From assembly GCF_000423305.1 (NCBI RefSeq), contig NZ_KE384000.1:134121-198120 (forward strand): DNA of 64,000 nucleotides. Direction: 5' to 3'. Below are positions 1-9,617 of this stretch, piece after piece (position 1 is the first letter of the stretch; every line of letters starts with the position of its first letter). The notes under the pieces are model-generated. The model was given only the letters and a program-made list of their open reading frames with translations, was not told the DNA's origin and made no database searches. The DNA is from Legionella moravica DSM 19234 (GTDB lineage: Bacteria > Pseudomonadota > Gammaproteobacteria > Legionellales > Legionellaceae). The position numbers and the translations under genes are program-made.

Positions 1-161
1 CCGAACAAAGTCACGCGTTATTCAAACATAATCTGAAGCAGTATACTCACTCTAAAGAAGCAAAAAGATTAATAGAAACAAATCCCAACTTGGTCCCACG
101 TCTTGATCAAATGGCCAAAGAAATTGCCTACATGAGTGACAACGGTATCGCGTTTAAATAA
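1..161 (+). CDS. C-terminal end of an unidentified protein (5' end outside window)
   Basis: An open frame enters from the left edge (codons start at base 3) and ends at TAA 159-161, giving about 52 residues. The residues are mixed polar and charged and look like real coding sequence, ending in SDNGIAFK. The gene runs convergently towards ankH with only 43 bases between the two stop codons. No family can be recognised from this tail; the function is unknown. Confidence 0.6.
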   Translation, partial: EQSHALFKHNLKQYTHSKEAKRLIETNPNLVPRLDQMAKEIAYMSDNGIAFK

Positions 162-204
162 ACTTCTTTTAATTTTTGTGTATTCAGTGATGCCATATAG
201 CGCT

Positions 205-1605
205 TCAATCTGTAGCTACAGGATTAACACCGATATTAGGATTGACCCCACAATCATCAAGAATCTTTAATAAATTATTGCCCTTACGGGTCAAACGTTT
301 GATGCAATATTCATCCAGATAACTCTTTAGAACATAGTAATAGTCTGGCAAGGTTAATATATTCAGTATTTTCTCAGCCCTGTCCAAATGCTGCTTGTTT
401 TTATGATCGCAGGCTTGAAAAAGAACGCCTCCTAACATGGCAGCAATGCTCGCCTTTCGCTCCGGGCTGGCTATATAAAAGCGTTGGATGCATTCATCCA
501 GGGCTCGGTCTTTATCCCACTCAACCCATTCATCATATAAAAACATCGATATTTCAGGGTTAAATGCTTCTGCTGTCCTCAATTCCTGCATTGCATAAGC
601 CACAGGCACTACCGCCTGGACGTTGGCCCAGGAGCAATTACCGCTTATTTGAGCACTGACCGGCATCTGAGCTATAGGCAATAAACCCAGTTGTTGATTA
701 ATTACATGATGAAAATAACGTCTGTTTTGTTTTTTATATAAAAAATCCTGAATAAAATGAACGGTAAATGCCTCTGGTCTTGTTATTCTGTAAATATTGA
801 CGCTTCCCTCTTTTAGACTGTTTTCGCCTCTGTCTATCTTGGCCCACCATTGGTGAAAACGCACAAAACAAAGCGCATGCCCTCTGCTTGCTGCGGGAAG
901 AATTAACATGGGTGATTTTAATAATTCATTGATTCGCTTCAAATGCGCATCAGTGAGTCTGGGTTGATGTTGAAACTGCAACAGTTCTCCTGCATCACTA
1001 AAAGCATCCATAATCTTGTGAATAGAGGAAAAATGATCGCGTAAGTGCCGCGTAGAATAACTGCTAATAAATCGACGTAACGAATCTTTCACCACCGCCA
1101 CAGTAAATTCAAGAATAAACCCCTCATAATCCAGCTCTATGAATTCACCTTTGGCATTAACAATGTCAACATCGCCCTGTAATTCAAATCGATGCCCCAG
1201 TAATTTGGCATGAATAAAATCAAGAGCAAAATCCAGTTTGGCACCATGGTGGTATAACAATTGTTTTAAGGGATCCTGCCCCCGAAGCACGGGATAAACC
1301 AATACTGAAAGGCCATTTCGAGTATAAGCATTCGGATCGGCACCATAGTGTAATAACAATCGAGCCATTTCCAGATCATTATTATCTATGGCCCAATGCA
1401 AAGGGGTACGACCAGTGACATCGGGCTTGTTGACATCCACTTTTCGAGCGATTAACTGCTCAGCAATTTTGGTTTGACGGGTAATGGCACATTCTATCAA
1501 TGGGGTAAACCCGTACTCATCAATATCATCCAAAGATTCGCCTTCCCGAAGATACGCTTCAAACTCAGGCATACGATGACTGATTATATCGTTCGCAATA
1601 GTCAT
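205..1605 (-). CDS. ankH: Ankyrin-repeat Dot/Icm effector AnkH (LegA3)
   Basis: A 466-residue protein I recognise as AnkH/LegA3 (lpg2300 in strain Philadelphia, from memory), a type IV-secreted effector conserved across Legionella and reported to act in the host nucleus on transcription elongation. Three N-terminal ankyrin repeats are visible at about residues 31-125 (TPLHWAIDNNDLEMARLLLHYGAD is the clearest, starting near 67). The rest is an alpha/beta region with no common family signature, reported to carry a cysteine-protease-like pocket. ATG at 1605 lies directly against the TAA of the upstream Smr gene (1606-1608), so the two are very likely cotranscribed and translationally coupled. 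The identification rests on memory of the sequence and the neighbouring genes. Confidence 0.88.
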   Translation of the reverse strand: MTIANDIISHRMPEFEAYLREGESLDDIDEYGFTPLIECAITRQTKIAEQLIARKVDVNKPDVTGRTPLHWAIDNNDLEMARLLLHYGADPNAYTRNGLSVLVYPVLRGQDPLKQLLYHHGAKLDFALDFIHAKLLGHRFELQGDVDIVNAKGEFIELDYEGFILEFTVAVVKDSLRRFISSYSTRHLRDHFSSIHKIMDAFSDAGELLQFQHQPRLTDAHLKRINELLKSPMLILPAASRGHALCFVRFHQWWAKIDRGENSLKEGSVNIYRITRPEAFTVHFIQDFLYKKQNRRYFHHVINQQLGLLPIAQMPVSAQISGNCSWANVQAVVPVAYAMQELRTAEAFNPEISMFLYDEWVEWDKDRALDECIQRFYIASPERKASIAAMLGGVLFQACDHKNKQHLDRAEKILNILTLPDYYYVLKSYLDEYCIKRLTRKGNNLLKILDDCGVNPNIGVNPVATD

Positions 1606-2373
1606 TTAGGGCCCCCGTGGGGTTGGAGCGGTTGTGAATTTAGGCATATTACCCAAACGCAATTGTTTTTCTTGCTCCTGTTCTCTTTTTTCATTATCAA
1701 ATTCACGACGAGCCTCGGTATTTAAAGGCGGCTCAGGGTTGAGATTAGGATCAATACCATCAAATCGCTGACTATCCAATACTGGATGTTGCAAAATACT
1801 GTTCTGTAATTCACCCTCAGGGCCGGGCTGAGGTTCAACATCAGAATGTTCGCGAGCTTTAACCGGGGCAATTTGCCGCTCACCCTGCTGTTCAGCAAGT
1901 CGTCTTTTTCGCTCCATAGCCTTGGTTTCTGCTACCAAAAAAGAGCCATCTCCGCCCGCTTTGGGTAAGCGTCTGGGTAACTCGGCTTTCTTTTTAAGGA
2001 GAACATAAACAGCCCCAGAGCCACCATCTTTAGGCTTTGCGCTGTGAAACGCCATCACTTCGTTAATCTGGGGTAACCAACGATTGATCAGATTTTTTAA
2101 TAACGGAGGAGCCTTTTTAGGACTGTCAGTACCATGTATTATAAGAACACAATGTTTGCGATTTTGTAGCTGAGTCCGAATAAATTGTGTTAAAGCTTCG
2201 CGGGCGGCTTCTGTTTTTAACCCACGCAAATCAAGTTGTGCCTCCCAATGCATTGTTCCATTTTTTAACTCGCGGACACGTTGCTCAGAAACACCGGATG
2301 TTACATAAGATAAAATGGTATCTGAAAAAACTGCGTCTTCGATATCATCAGATAAATAATATTCATCAGCCAT
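1606..2373 (-). CDS. Smr (MutS2 C-terminal)-domain protein
   Basis: A 255-residue protein with one Smr domain at about residues 40-128. It shows the family's LDLRGLKTEAAREAL motif, then VLIIHGTDS and the GGSGAVYVLLKK end strand. Smr domains bind or nick branched DNA or cleave RNA; a cytoplasmic nuclease-like role is the usual inference. After the domain comes a low-complexity, charged Pro/Glu/Arg-rich tail of about 110 residues ending PTPRGP. It is the first gene of a pair with ankH. A paralogue lies at 5880-6464, and the two share both protein sequence and an upstream promoter-like motif, which points to duplication. Confidence 0.85.
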   Translation of the reverse strand: MADEYYLSDDIEDAVFSDTILSYVTSGVSEQRVRELKNGTMHWEAQLDLRGLKTEAAREALTQFIRTQLQNRKHCVLIIHGTDSPKKAPPLLKNLINRWLPQINEVMAFHSAKPKDGGSGAVYVLLKKKAELPRRLPKAGGDGSFLVAETKAMERKRRLAEQQGERQIAPVKAREHSDVEPQPGPEGELQNSILQHPVLDSQRFDGIDPNLNPEPPLNTEARREFDNEKREQEQEKQLRLGNMPKFTTAPTPRGP

Positions 2374-2677
2374 TTTTTTTCAAAATCTAAATAGTTATGA
2401 TCAAAGTATAACTTAGGTTAGAAAAAGTAGTGCTTTTTTTCTCTCATTGTATTCAAGATAATTGCCCTGTTGGCATTTATACCATAATTTTCAATACGCT
2501 CTAATGATTTATCGGATCAACCTGTGCTGCTTCAATCAATCCCAAAAAATCATCACCCCGAACTCAATAGAGGGTCTCCAGATTCAGGCAAAGCACAACC
2601 CTAAGAAGAGCCCTTATTAAATTCGGGATGAGGTATCCCGGCATTACTGAGCTGTTATATGAGCTCAGCCTAAATAC
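2374..2677. other. Intergenic region between smr-ankH and asd
   Basis: A 304-base spacer. It contains the leader and promoter motif of the Smr gene at its left end. Near the asd stop is a 7-bp stem-loop (CTGAGCT...AGCTCAG, 2647-2668), followed on the minus strand by a second small hairpin around 2635; neither has a clear T-run. They may end asd transcription. No further gene is visible. Confidence 0.4.
2402..2419 (-). promoter_or_regulatory. Promoter-like motif shared by both Smr genes
   Basis: Read on the minus strand this is AACCTAAGTTATACTTTG. The identical 18 bases occur at 5834-5851 ahead of the second Smr gene. TATACT resembles a -10 box. Here it lies about 30-45 bases before the ATG at 2373. 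The exact conservation between two paralogues whose leaders otherwise differ suggests a functional promoter or operator. Confidence 0.5.
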
Positions 2678-3700
2678 CTACACATATTCTCTTTGCAGAA
2701 TTTCTGCAATTTGCACTGCATTGGTTGCTGCACCTTTTCGAATATTATCCGCAACCACCCATAAATTTAATCCGCAGGGGTGGGATATATCTTGCCGTAT
2801 ACGGCCAACAAAGACCTCATCATGACCCACAGCATTTTTTATCACTGTTGGGTAACTGACTTTAGCTGGGTTATCAACAACTTTAATTCCGGGGGCTTTG
2901 GAAAGAAGGGTACGCGCCTGATCAGCAGTCATTGGTTTTTTTAACTCCACATGAATTGCTTCAGAATGTCCGTACAATACGGGAACCCTGACCGCGGTAG
3001 GATTGACCATAATACTCTCATCTTCCAGTATCTTGCGGGTTTCCCAAACCATTTTCATTTCTTCGCGGGTATACCCATTATCTTCAAACTGATCGATATG
3101 AGGAAGAGCATTAAATGCAATCTGCTCAGAATAAACAGAACATTTTGCAGGTCGGCCATTTAAAAGATCACCTACCTGCGCAACCAGTTCTGAAATAGCT
3201 TTCTTTCCAGTACCCGATACGGATTGATAAGTTGCTACATTAATTCGGGTAATCCCCGCCTCATCATATAAAGGTTTCAGGGCAACAACCATCTGAATGG
3301 TAGAACAATTGGGGTTAGCAATAATGCCTCTCTTGGTGTACTCAGCAATACGATGAGCATTCACTTCAGGAACTACCAGCGGAATATCCTCTTCATAACG
3401 AAAGCAAGATGTGTTATCAACAACGATACAACCGGCCGCAACCGCCTTGGGAGCATACTCTTTAGAAACAGAGCCTCCTGCAGAAAAAAGGGCGATATCC
3501 GCTTTACTAAAATCAAATTCGGCTAAATCAAGCACGTCCAATTGCTGATTTTTAAAAGTAACCGTTTTACCAACTGAGCGAGAACTGGCCAAAGGATAAA
3601 GAGTCTTTATTGGAAATTTTCTTTCTTCCAATACGGTTAAAAAAGTTTCTCCCACAGCACCTGTGGCGCCTACTATGGCTATATTTAATTGTCTGCTCAT
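2678..3700 (-). CDS. asd: Aspartate-semialdehyde dehydrogenase
   Basis: A 340-residue enzyme that reduces aspartyl phosphate to aspartate semialdehyde with NADPH, feeding lysine/diaminopimelate, threonine and methionine synthesis in the cytoplasm. The N-terminal nucleotide-binding loop reads IVGATGAVG. The catalytic cysteine lies in NPNCSTIQ (about 129-136), and the substrate-binding GHSEAIHVEL motif follows near 243. Length is normal for the short ASADH class. It is the last gene of a minus-strand run prmB-aroC-asd, 77 bases after aroC. Confidence 0.95.
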   Translation of the reverse strand: MSRQLNIAIVGATGAVGETFLTVLEERKFPIKTLYPLASSRSVGKTVTFKNQQLDVLDLAEFDFSKADIALFSAGGSVSKEYAPKAVAAGCIVVDNTSCFRYEEDIPLVVPEVNAHRIAEYTKRGIIANPNCSTIQMVVALKPLYDEAGITRINVATYQSVSGTGKKAISELVAQVGDLLNGRPAKCSVYSEQIAFNALPHIDQFEDNGYTREEMKMVWETRKILEDESIMVNPTAVRVPVLYGHSEAIHVELKKPMTADQARTLLSKAPGIKVVDNPAKVSYPTVIKNAVGHDEVFVGRIRQDISHPCGLNLWVVADNIRKGAATNAVQIAEILQREYV

Positions 3701-3777
3701 TATTATTGCCTCTTTATTTCATGAACTGTTGTAAAAATAAATTCTCTGTTGCTGGTACTCAAACTGAGCGCTTTAAC

Positions 3778-4836
3778 TTAGGTACATTGAGCTTTATGTC
3801 GTAAATAATGATCCATCAGCACTAATGCCATCATGGCCTCAGCGATCGGCACTGCTCTTATACCCACACAAGGATCATGCCTGCCTTTTGTTACAACACT
3901 AACTTCCTCACCCAATAAATTAACCGTCTTGCCAGGGGTAGTAATACTGGAGGTTGGCTTTAACGCCATACTGACCTCAAGGATCTGCCCCGTAGAAATC
4001 CCTCCCAAAATCCCACCGGCATGGTTACTCAAAAATCCTTGTTGCGACATTTGATCCCGATGTGCACTCCCCAGCTGTTCTACTGCTGCAAAACCGGCAC
4101 CAATTTCCACACCTTTGACTGCATTTATCGACATCATGGCATAAGCCAAAGTTGCATCCAACTTGTCAAAAACAGGATCTCCAAGGCCAACTGGAACTCC
4201 TCTGGCGATTACATTGACTCGCGCGCCAACAGAATCCCCCTGCCGGCGCAGTTTCTCAATATACTCCGACAGTTCTTGAATTTGCCGATTATTAGGACAG
4301 AAAAAAGGATTGTTGTTGATTTCAGTTTCATCTTCAAAAGACAAAACCAAATCACCCATTTGTTGCAGATAGCCTACAATCTCCAAATTTAAAGTCCGGT
4401 GTAAATACAATCGGGCAATAGCGCCAGCTGCAACCCGGGCCGCAGTTTCCCGAGCAGAAGAACGACCTCCACCACGATAGTCGCGATGACCGTATTTATG
4501 CTGATAGGTATAATCCGCGTGACCTGGACGAAATAAATCTTTTATCTCATCATAATCACTCGAACGCTGATCCGTGTTTTGAATCAGCAAAGCAATGGGA
4601 ACACCTGTGGTTATCCCTTCAAATACCCCGGAAAGAATCTGTACCTTATCGTCTTCACGTCGTTGTGTCGTGTATTTGGATTGACCCGGTTTGCGCTTAT
4701 CCAAAAAAGGTTGAATATCCTCTTCAGTAAGTGGCATGCCTGGAGGACAACCATCAACAACACAACCGATAGCAGGTCCATGACTCTCGCCAAAGGTTGT
4801 CACTGAAAATAATGTACCAAAAGTATTACCAGACAT
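3778..4836 (-). CDS. aroC: Chorismate synthase
   Basis: A 352-residue enzyme of normal length that converts EPSP to chorismate with reduced FMN, the last shared step to aromatic amino acids and folate. Signature segments are visible: [18 protein letters not shown] near residues 12-30, RPGHADYTY near 103, the GGRSSARET loop near 122 and [13 protein letters not shown] near 317. ATG at 4836 follows the prmB stop by 11 bases, so it is cotranscribed with prmB. Confidence 0.96.
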   Translation of the reverse strand: MSGNTFGTLFSVTTFGESHGPAIGCVVDGCPPGMPLTEEDIQPFLDKRKPGQSKYTTQRREDDKVQILSGVFEGITTGVPIALLIQNTDQRSSDYDEIKDLFRPGHADYTYQHKYGHRDYRGGGRSSARETAARVAAGAIARLYLHRTLNLEIVGYLQQMGDLVLSFEDETEINNNPFFCPNNRQIQELSEYIEKLRRQGDSVGARVNVIARGVPVGLGDPVFDKLDATLAYAMMSINAVKGVEIGAGFAAVEQLGSAHRDQMSQQGFLSNHAGGILGGISTGQILEVSMALKPTSSITTPGKTVNLLGEEVSVVTKGRHDPCVGIRAVPIAEAMMALVLMDHYLRHKAQCT

Positions 4837-4847
4837 GCGGTACTCAC

Positions 4848-5759
4848 TTAGTTAAAAAATTCATCCAACTGCTGTTTTGTTAGTAAAAATACTCCCTGAC
4901 CACCATGACTCATTTCAAGCCAGGTGAATGGGACTTCAGGATAGACTTCGCACAGTAACTCTTCGCTATTCCCAACTTCGACGACCAGTATTCCATGATC
5001 ACTTAAATAAGCATGGGCGCTTTTGAGAATTTTTTCAACAATGGCCAGGCCATTATTACTGGTTTCCAAAGCCAATACGGGTTCATGTCGGTATTCATCG
5101 GGTAAAGTCTGCATTTCTTCCTTACCCACATAAGGAGGATTGCTTACAATCAAATCGTATTGAATTTCAGGAACCCTGGCAAAGCAATCAGACTCTATCA
5201 AAGTCAATTGATCTTCCACTTCAAGCCGTTCACGATTGATAGTAGCGACAGCAAGCGCCTCCGAGGAAATATCGACTGCATCGACCAGAGCATCAGGAAA
5301 GGCATAACAACAAGCGATTGCAATACAGCCACTGCCAGTGCATAAATCCAGAATGTGATGAACTTCATCTGCCTCTATCCAGGGCGAAAACTGGTTATTA
5401 ATCAATTCAGCTATAGGCGAGCGCGGAATAAGAACTCGCTCATCGACATAAAAGGGCATATCACAAAAATAGGCTTCCTTAATCAGGTAAGGCACAGGAA
5501 CTCGTTGATTAATACGCTTATCCAGCTGTTGGCACAAGTGTTTTTTCTCAGTAGTTGTTAATCGTGCATTAAGCAAGATGGGATCACTATCGTAAGGCAG
5601 TGACAAACTTCTTAAAATGAGAGATCGCATATCATCCCAGGCGTTATCAGTTCCATGGCCATAATACAAGTTCGCGTCAATGGCACATGACAGACTAAAA
5701 CGTAAAAAATCAAGAATACTGACCAACTCTTGTGTTTCTTTTATGATGTAACTACTCAT
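4848..5759 (-). CDS. prmB: Ribosomal protein uL3 (L3) glutamine methyltransferase PrmB
   Basis: An SAM-dependent methyltransferase that modifies a glutamine of ribosomal protein L3. The SAM-binding segment [19 protein letters not shown] and the HemK/PrmB catalytic motif NPPYVG are both present. The frame opens at 5804, but I choose the ATG at 5759 (303 residues; the E. coli protein is about 310). An AAGGAA lies upstream of it, and the extra 15 residues look unlike the family. PrmA or PrmC are alternatives, but the N-terminal helical domain and the neighbour aroC (the usual prmB-aroC pair) favour PrmB. Confidence 0.9.
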   Translation of the reverse strand: MSSYIIKETQELVSILDFLRFSLSCAIDANLYYGHGTDNAWDDMRSLILRSLSLPYDSDPILLNARLTTTEKKHLCQQLDKRINQRVPVPYLIKEAYFCDMPFYVDERVLIPRSPIAELINNQFSPWIEADEVHHILDLCTGSGCIAIACCYAFPDALVDAVDISSEALAVATINRERLEVEDQLTLIESDCFARVPEIQYDLIVSNPPYVGKEEMQTLPDEYRHEPVLALETSNNGLAIVEKILKSAHAYLSDHGILVVEVGNSEELLCEVYPEVPFTWLEMSHGGQGVFLLTKQQLDEFFN

Positions 5760-5833
5760 TAGTGCTTCGTTCCTTAACATTCTATAACGATAGAAAAGGA
5801 ACAAATTGTACTCTATGTTGGAATATATGTCAT

Positions 5834-5860
5834 AACCTAAGTTATACTTTGTTTATAATC
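5834..5860 (+). promoter_or_regulatory. Promoter-like motif of the second Smr operon
   Basis: Bases 5834-5851 repeat exactly the motif found on the other strand ahead of the first Smr gene (2402-2419). Right after it comes TTTATAAT (5852-5859), a good -10 candidate about 20 bases before the ATG at 5880. It lies in the 120-base divergent space between prmB and smr2. Confidence 0.5.
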
Positions 5861-5879
5861 AACAATCTCCTGCAAAAAT

Positions 5880-6464
5880 ATGGCTGATGATTTAATGTCC
5901 GAAGAGGACAAGGCCCTGTTTCGTGAACACATGCGTTCCGTTAAGCCATTAAATGAAAAAACAAAGAGGGTGAGTAATCCACCATCCATGCCTGCACCTC
6001 GTTTGAATAAGAAAAAAACGGCTACACAACCCGAGAACAGCACTTATCATTTATCGGACTTCATCAGTGAGACTGTTCAATCCCATTCTGTTTTATCCTA
6101 TGCTCATCCCAGCATCACAGGATCACGATTACGCAGCTTAAAAAATGGTTTAATTCCCTGGGAAGCCCGACTGGATTTACATGGCTTAAAAACAGAAACA
6201 GCCCGAGAGGCGCTTTGCCGGTTCATTCAAGCACAAGCACAACAAAACAAACGTTGTCTATTAATTATTCATGGCAAGGGAGGTCACCTGGGCGCTCCTC
6301 CTGTCATTAAAAATTTAATTAATCGATGGTTGCCCCAGTTTCATGAAGTACTCGCTTTTCATAGTGCATTGGCTAAAGACGGTGGTCATGGGGCCGTTTA
6401 TGTTTTATTAAAAAAAAATAAACAGGAAGATTACTGTTCTAAAAGCCTACATGACTTGCGTTAA
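5880..6464 (+). CDS. Smr-domain protein, second copy
   Basis: A 194-residue protein with an acidic-then-basic N-terminus (about 1-50) and a C-terminal Smr domain (about 92-185): LDLHGLKTETAREAL, LLIIHGKGG, then GGHGAVYVLLKKN. The LDxHG and HGKG motifs match the classic Smr consensus better than the paralogue at 1606-2373, which has LDLRG and HGTD. The layout resembles the E. coli SmrA/SmrB proteins. It starts a plus-strand run that continues into rhodanese, grxC, secB and gpsA. Confidence 0.88.
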   Translation: MADDLMSEEDKALFREHMRSVKPLNEKTKRVSNPPSMPAPRLNKKKTATQPENSTYHLSDFISETVQSHSVLSYAHPSITGSRLRSLKNGLIPWEARLDLHGLKTETAREALCRFIQAQAQQNKRCLLIIHGKGGHLGAPPVIKNLINRWLPQFHEVLAFHSALAKDGGHGAVYVLLKKNKQEDYCSKSLHDLR

Positions 6465-6515
6465 ACAACTAATCTGAGGATAATTCGCCAATTATAAAAA
6501 TATTTTGGGTACGTT

Positions 6516-6938
6516 ATGGAACATCTAGGACAGTTTATTGCAAATCACTGGCAGCTTTGGTTAGCCCTTATTGCTATATTGTTTTTAATATTAATCAATG
6601 AATTTATATCACAAAAAAAGAAAGCAAAAGAACTCACTCCTCAATCTGCAGTGGATCTGATCAACAATGAAAATGCAGTAGTATTTGATTTGCGCGATAA
6701 AGAATCGTTTAAAAACGGACATATTATCGATTCAATCAATTGTACATCGGACGATTTTGAACAACAAAAAATGAATAAATACAAAAACAAGAAAATAATT
6801 CTGGTTTGCGCACGTGGCTTGCAATCTCCCTCGGTGGCTGCCAAAATCAGCACCCAGGGTTACCAGCCTATGGTTCTTGGTGGTGGCATACTTTCTTGGC
6901 AAAACGCTGATCTTCCTTTAGTCAAAGGCAAAGGTTAA
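6516..6938 (+). CDS. Membrane-anchored rhodanese-like protein
   Basis: A 140-residue protein: one N-terminal membrane helix (about 14-32, LWLALIAILFLILINEF), a short basic linker, then a rhodanese domain (about 40-135). The active-site loop is CARGLQS with the presumed sulfur-carrying Cys98; FDLR and GHI are the usual earlier motifs. Single-domain rhodaneses of this YibN type often sit upstream of grxC and secB, as here. It probably carries sulfane sulfur at the inner face of the inner membrane, but the substrate is unknown. Confidence 0.85.
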   Translation: MEHLGQFIANHWQLWLALIAILFLILINEFISQKKKAKELTPQSAVDLINNENAVVFDLRDKESFKNGHIIDSINCTSDDFEQQKMNKYKNKKIILVCARGLQSPSVAAKISTQGYQPMVLGGGILSWQNADLPLVKGKG

Positions 6939-6942
6939 GCCC

Positions 6943-7197
6943 ATGTCCGAAGTGATTATGTACAGTACAGCTTATTGCCCCTACTGTATCAAAGCCAAAG
7001 AGCTATTAAACCAAAAAAACATCAGCTTCACTGAGATTCGAGTGGATACACATCCGGAATTACGGGAAGAAATGATAATTAAAAGCGGCAGACGTACGGT
7101 ACCGCAAATTTTCATTAATGGCCAAGCTGTTGGTGGCTGCGATGATTTATATGCCCTGGAAGCTCAGGGAACATTGAACCAACTTTTAAAAGGATAG
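6943..7197 (+). CDS. grxC: Glutaredoxin 3 (GrxC)
   Basis: An 84-residue dithiol glutaredoxin with the CPYC active site at residues 12-15 and the TVPQIFING glutathione-binding loop near 52-60, followed by GGCDDLYAL. It reduces protein disulfides and glutathione mixed disulfides in the cytoplasm. It starts four bases after the rhodanese gene and eight bases before secB, in the conserved order yibN-grxC-secB-gpsA. Confidence 0.95.
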   Translation: MSEVIMYSTAYCPYCIKAKELLNQKNISFTEIRVDTHPELREEMIIKSGRRTVPQIFINGQAVGGCDDLYALEAQGTLNQLLKG

Positions 7198-7204
7198 GAA
7201 TATC

Positions 7205-7690
7205 ATGACTGAACAACCCAATAATCCACAAAACAATGACGAAGCTCAATTCATGATTCAGAGAATCTATGTTAAAGACTTATCCTATGAAACCCCCAAT
7301 ACACCAGCTGTATTCCAACAACAATGGGAACCAGAACTCAATTTAGATCTCAACACCTCCAATACTCGATTGGATAATGGCATTTATGAAGTCGTTTTAA
7401 CCGTAACTGCAACCGTTGTTAACCAGAAAGCCACCGCATTTCTTGTTGAAGTGAAACAAGCCGGCATATTCACTATTCAAGGCGCTGTAGATAATCAGTT
7501 GGATCATTTATTAAATAGCTTCTGCCCAAGCATCTTGTTCCCTTATGCCAGAGAAGCCATTACTTCTCAAGTGATTCGTGGAAGTTTCCCTCAACTCGTT
7601 TTAGCACCCATTAACTTCGATGCTCTGTACATGCAACAACTTGCAGAAAAACAAAAAGAAGGCGGTGTTAAAGAAGCAATGTCGCACTAA
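7205..7690 (+). CDS. secB: Protein-export chaperone SecB
   Basis: A 161-residue chaperone that keeps preproteins unfolded and hands them to SecA. Typical features are the N-terminal beta strands [14 protein letters not shown] (about 22-35), the VEVKQAGIF segment near 86, the LFPYAREAI helix near 117, and the flexible polar C-terminus. It is in an operon with grxC and gpsA, and the ATG of gpsA follows its stop by three bases. Confidence 0.96.
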   Translation: MTEQPNNPQNNDEAQFMIQRIYVKDLSYETPNTPAVFQQQWEPELNLDLNTSNTRLDNGIYEVVLTVTATVVNQKATAFLVEVKQAGIFTIQGAVDNQLDHLLNSFCPSILFPYAREAITSQVIRGSFPQLVLAPINFDALYMQQLAEKQKEGGVKEAMSH

Positions 7691-7693
7691 GCA

Positions 7694-8683
7694 ATGAAGA
7701 CAAAAACCATTGCCATGCTCGGTGCCGGTTCATGGGGCACCGCAGTAGCAATACATTTAGCCAAAACCGGACATCGCGTTCTGCTGTGGGGTCATAACCC
7801 ACAGCATGTGGCTCTTATGGAATCGCAACGCGCCAATCCTGATTATCTTCCCGGCATCACCTTTCCTGACCTACTGATTCCAACGGTCAATTTACACCAA
7901 TGCCTTCATGAAGCGGACTACGTTATTATCGCGGTTCCCTCACATGCTTTTGCAGAACTTCTAAACAAAATTGATCATGTGCCACAAGGCCTAACCTGGT
8001 TAACCAAAGGAGTTGATCCCTTAAGCCATAGCTTATTAAGTGATTTGGTTGCTCATCGTTTTGGCTCTGATTATCCTGTTGCCGTAGTTTCTGGCCCTTC
8101 TTTTGCTAAAGAAGTAGCAAGGTTCTTACCAACAGTACTCACTTTGGCATGTAATAACACAGACTATCAAAAAAAGATTCATAAATTATTCCATCATGAC
8201 AATATTCGTGTATATTTAAGTGAAGATTTGATAGGTGTACAGTTATGTGGTGCTGTTAAAAATGTTTTAGCTATTGCCTGTGGCATTAGTGATGGCTTGG
8301 GTTACGGTTCCAATGCCAAAGCCGCACTAATTACCCGAGGTTTGGCTGAAATGAGTCGTTTAGGTCTGAGTCTGGGAGCAAAACAGGATACTTTTATAGG
8401 TTTGGCTGGTGTGGGAGACCTGGTATTAACCTGTACTGACGATCAATCCAGAAATCGACGTTTTGGATTATTATTGGGAAATAATGTTGCCATTGACGAA
8501 GCCGAAAAACAAATAGGACAGGTGGTTGAGGGTAAAAATAATGCTGCGCAGATTTGTGCCATAGCTCAAAATCATCAAATTGAAATGCCTATTTGTGAAC
8601 AAATAAACGACCTGTTACAAAATAAAATAGATGCACAACAAGCTGTAGTTAATTTAATGAGCCGTCCAGCTAAGGAAGAATAA
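7694..8683 (+). CDS. gpsA: Glycerol-3-phosphate dehydrogenase [NAD(P)+]
   Basis: A 329-residue enzyme that makes sn-glycerol-3-phosphate from dihydroxyacetone phosphate for phospholipid synthesis. The Rossmann loop GAGSWGTAVA is at residues 11-20. SGPSFAKE (near 136), the catalytic-lysine helix CGAVKNVLAI (near 186) and GLAGVGDLVLTC (near 236) are all as in the family. It is the last recognisable gene of the smr2-rhodanese-grxC-secB-gpsA run. Confidence 0.96.
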   Translation: MKTKTIAMLGAGSWGTAVAIHLAKTGHRVLLWGHNPQHVALMESQRANPDYLPGITFPDLLIPTVNLHQCLHEADYVIIAVPSHAFAELLNKIDHVPQGLTWLTKGVDPLSHSLLSDLVAHRFGSDYPVAVVSGPSFAKEVARFLPTVLTLACNNTDYQKKIHKLFHHDNIRVYLSEDLIGVQLCGAVKNVLAIACGISDGLGYGSNAKAALITRGLAEMSRLGLSLGAKQDTFIGLAGVGDLVLTCTDDQSRNRRFGLLLGNNVAIDEAEKQIGQVVEGKNNAAQICAIAQNHQIEMPICEQINDLLQNKIDAQQAVVNLMSRPAKEE

Positions 8684-8701
8684 TTGATCAGATGATCAAT
8701 T
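8682..8701. repeat. Perfect AT-rich palindrome after gpsA
   Basis: AATTGATCA-GA-TGATCAATT, nine-base arms around two bases. It begins inside the gpsA stop codon and ends 26 bases before the ATG of the next gene. It has no T-run, so it is a weak terminator candidate. Its symmetry would also fit a dimeric repressor site or an RNA hairpin in the leader of the next gene. Confidence 0.5.
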
Positions 8702-8726
8702 GGGGCATGATTCAGAGGTGTTTTAC

Positions 8727-9512
8727 ATGAAGAATCTAATCACTGAAAATTACGTTATATGGCTCAACAGATACAAAAATGCCAACGCACAAAATTCCAA
8801 AGGTAAATTGGCATCAGAATTAATTATCCGTATTAAAAATGCAGATACTCTTGATCATTTAATCTCATTGTTTTCCGATTTCCCCATCCCTGCTCCCGAT
8901 GAATCAGGACACGTCCATGGTCCAGTGAATTTCCATGAACAAATTGCAGGCTGGAAAAAACATCTTGAATCCATTCAATCAGCGCTACCAGCATCACGAT
9001 CTCTTTTAGAAAAAATGCTCACGGAACTTAAGAGACACTCTACCCAGAGCAATGTTGCTGAACTGAATACCGAGATGGATGCGAGGGAAACAATGCATGC
9101 TAGTGACAGCACACAAAAAAGCGCCTCGTTAATTCGGTATCTTCTGGAACTAATCAATCTGCCTAAAGCGGCATTGCATATTCGAATGTTCAGCCTGTTA
9201 GAAAAAACGAGGCACCCTGATTTTTCCCGTTTAGTCGCTTTTCTTGCAGATTTAGACGAAGCACCGTACCCCACGAATCCAAGAAAAGGTGAATTTGCCG
9301 CGGTTTTACCACGCAGTGGCGATCATCAATGTTGTCTGCATATGCTCAACAATCTTGTGGCATTAAAGAACAGTTCGGATCCACTGTGTGATCTCGGAAA
9401 TGGCTTGCTGCAGCACTCTCTAATTATTGATGAGGATTTATCTTTCGAAGAAATCAGTCTGGATGTTGAAATCCCCTCTCAGCCAGATCAAGGCTGGTGC
9501 AGGCTTATGTAA
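8727..9512 (+). CDS. Hypothetical protein, unrecognised
   Basis: A 261-residue protein from the ATG at 8727, preferred over the frame opening at 8700 because GAGGTG (8715-8720) sits six bases ahead of it. It is soluble, mostly helical and without a signal peptide. A possible coiled segment lies at about 75-125. The C-terminal 25 residues are acidic (DEDLSFEEISLDVE), which is compatible with an E-block type Dot/Icm signal but far from proof. I do not recognise a family. It is separated from gpsA by 43 bases and may be cotranscribed. Confidence 0.7.
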   Translation: MKNLITENYVIWLNRYKNANAQNSKGKLASELIIRIKNADTLDHLISLFSDFPIPAPDESGHVHGPVNFHEQIAGWKKHLESIQSALPASRSLLEKMLTELKRHSTQSNVAELNTEMDARETMHASDSTQKSASLIRYLLELINLPKAALHIRMFSLLEKTRHPDFSRLVAFLADLDEAPYPTNPRKGEFAAVLPRSGDHQCCLHMLNNLVALKNSSDPLCDLGNGLLQHSLIIDEDLSFEEISLDVEIPSQPDQGWCRLM

Positions 9513-9617
9513 TCGAGCATCCTCCTGATTACGCTTTTGCATCCTGACTCTCAATCATGCCAGGGAATGTTAATTCCGAGTGCAATGATTGACTTCAAAT
9601 AAGAAGGATACTCTGCC

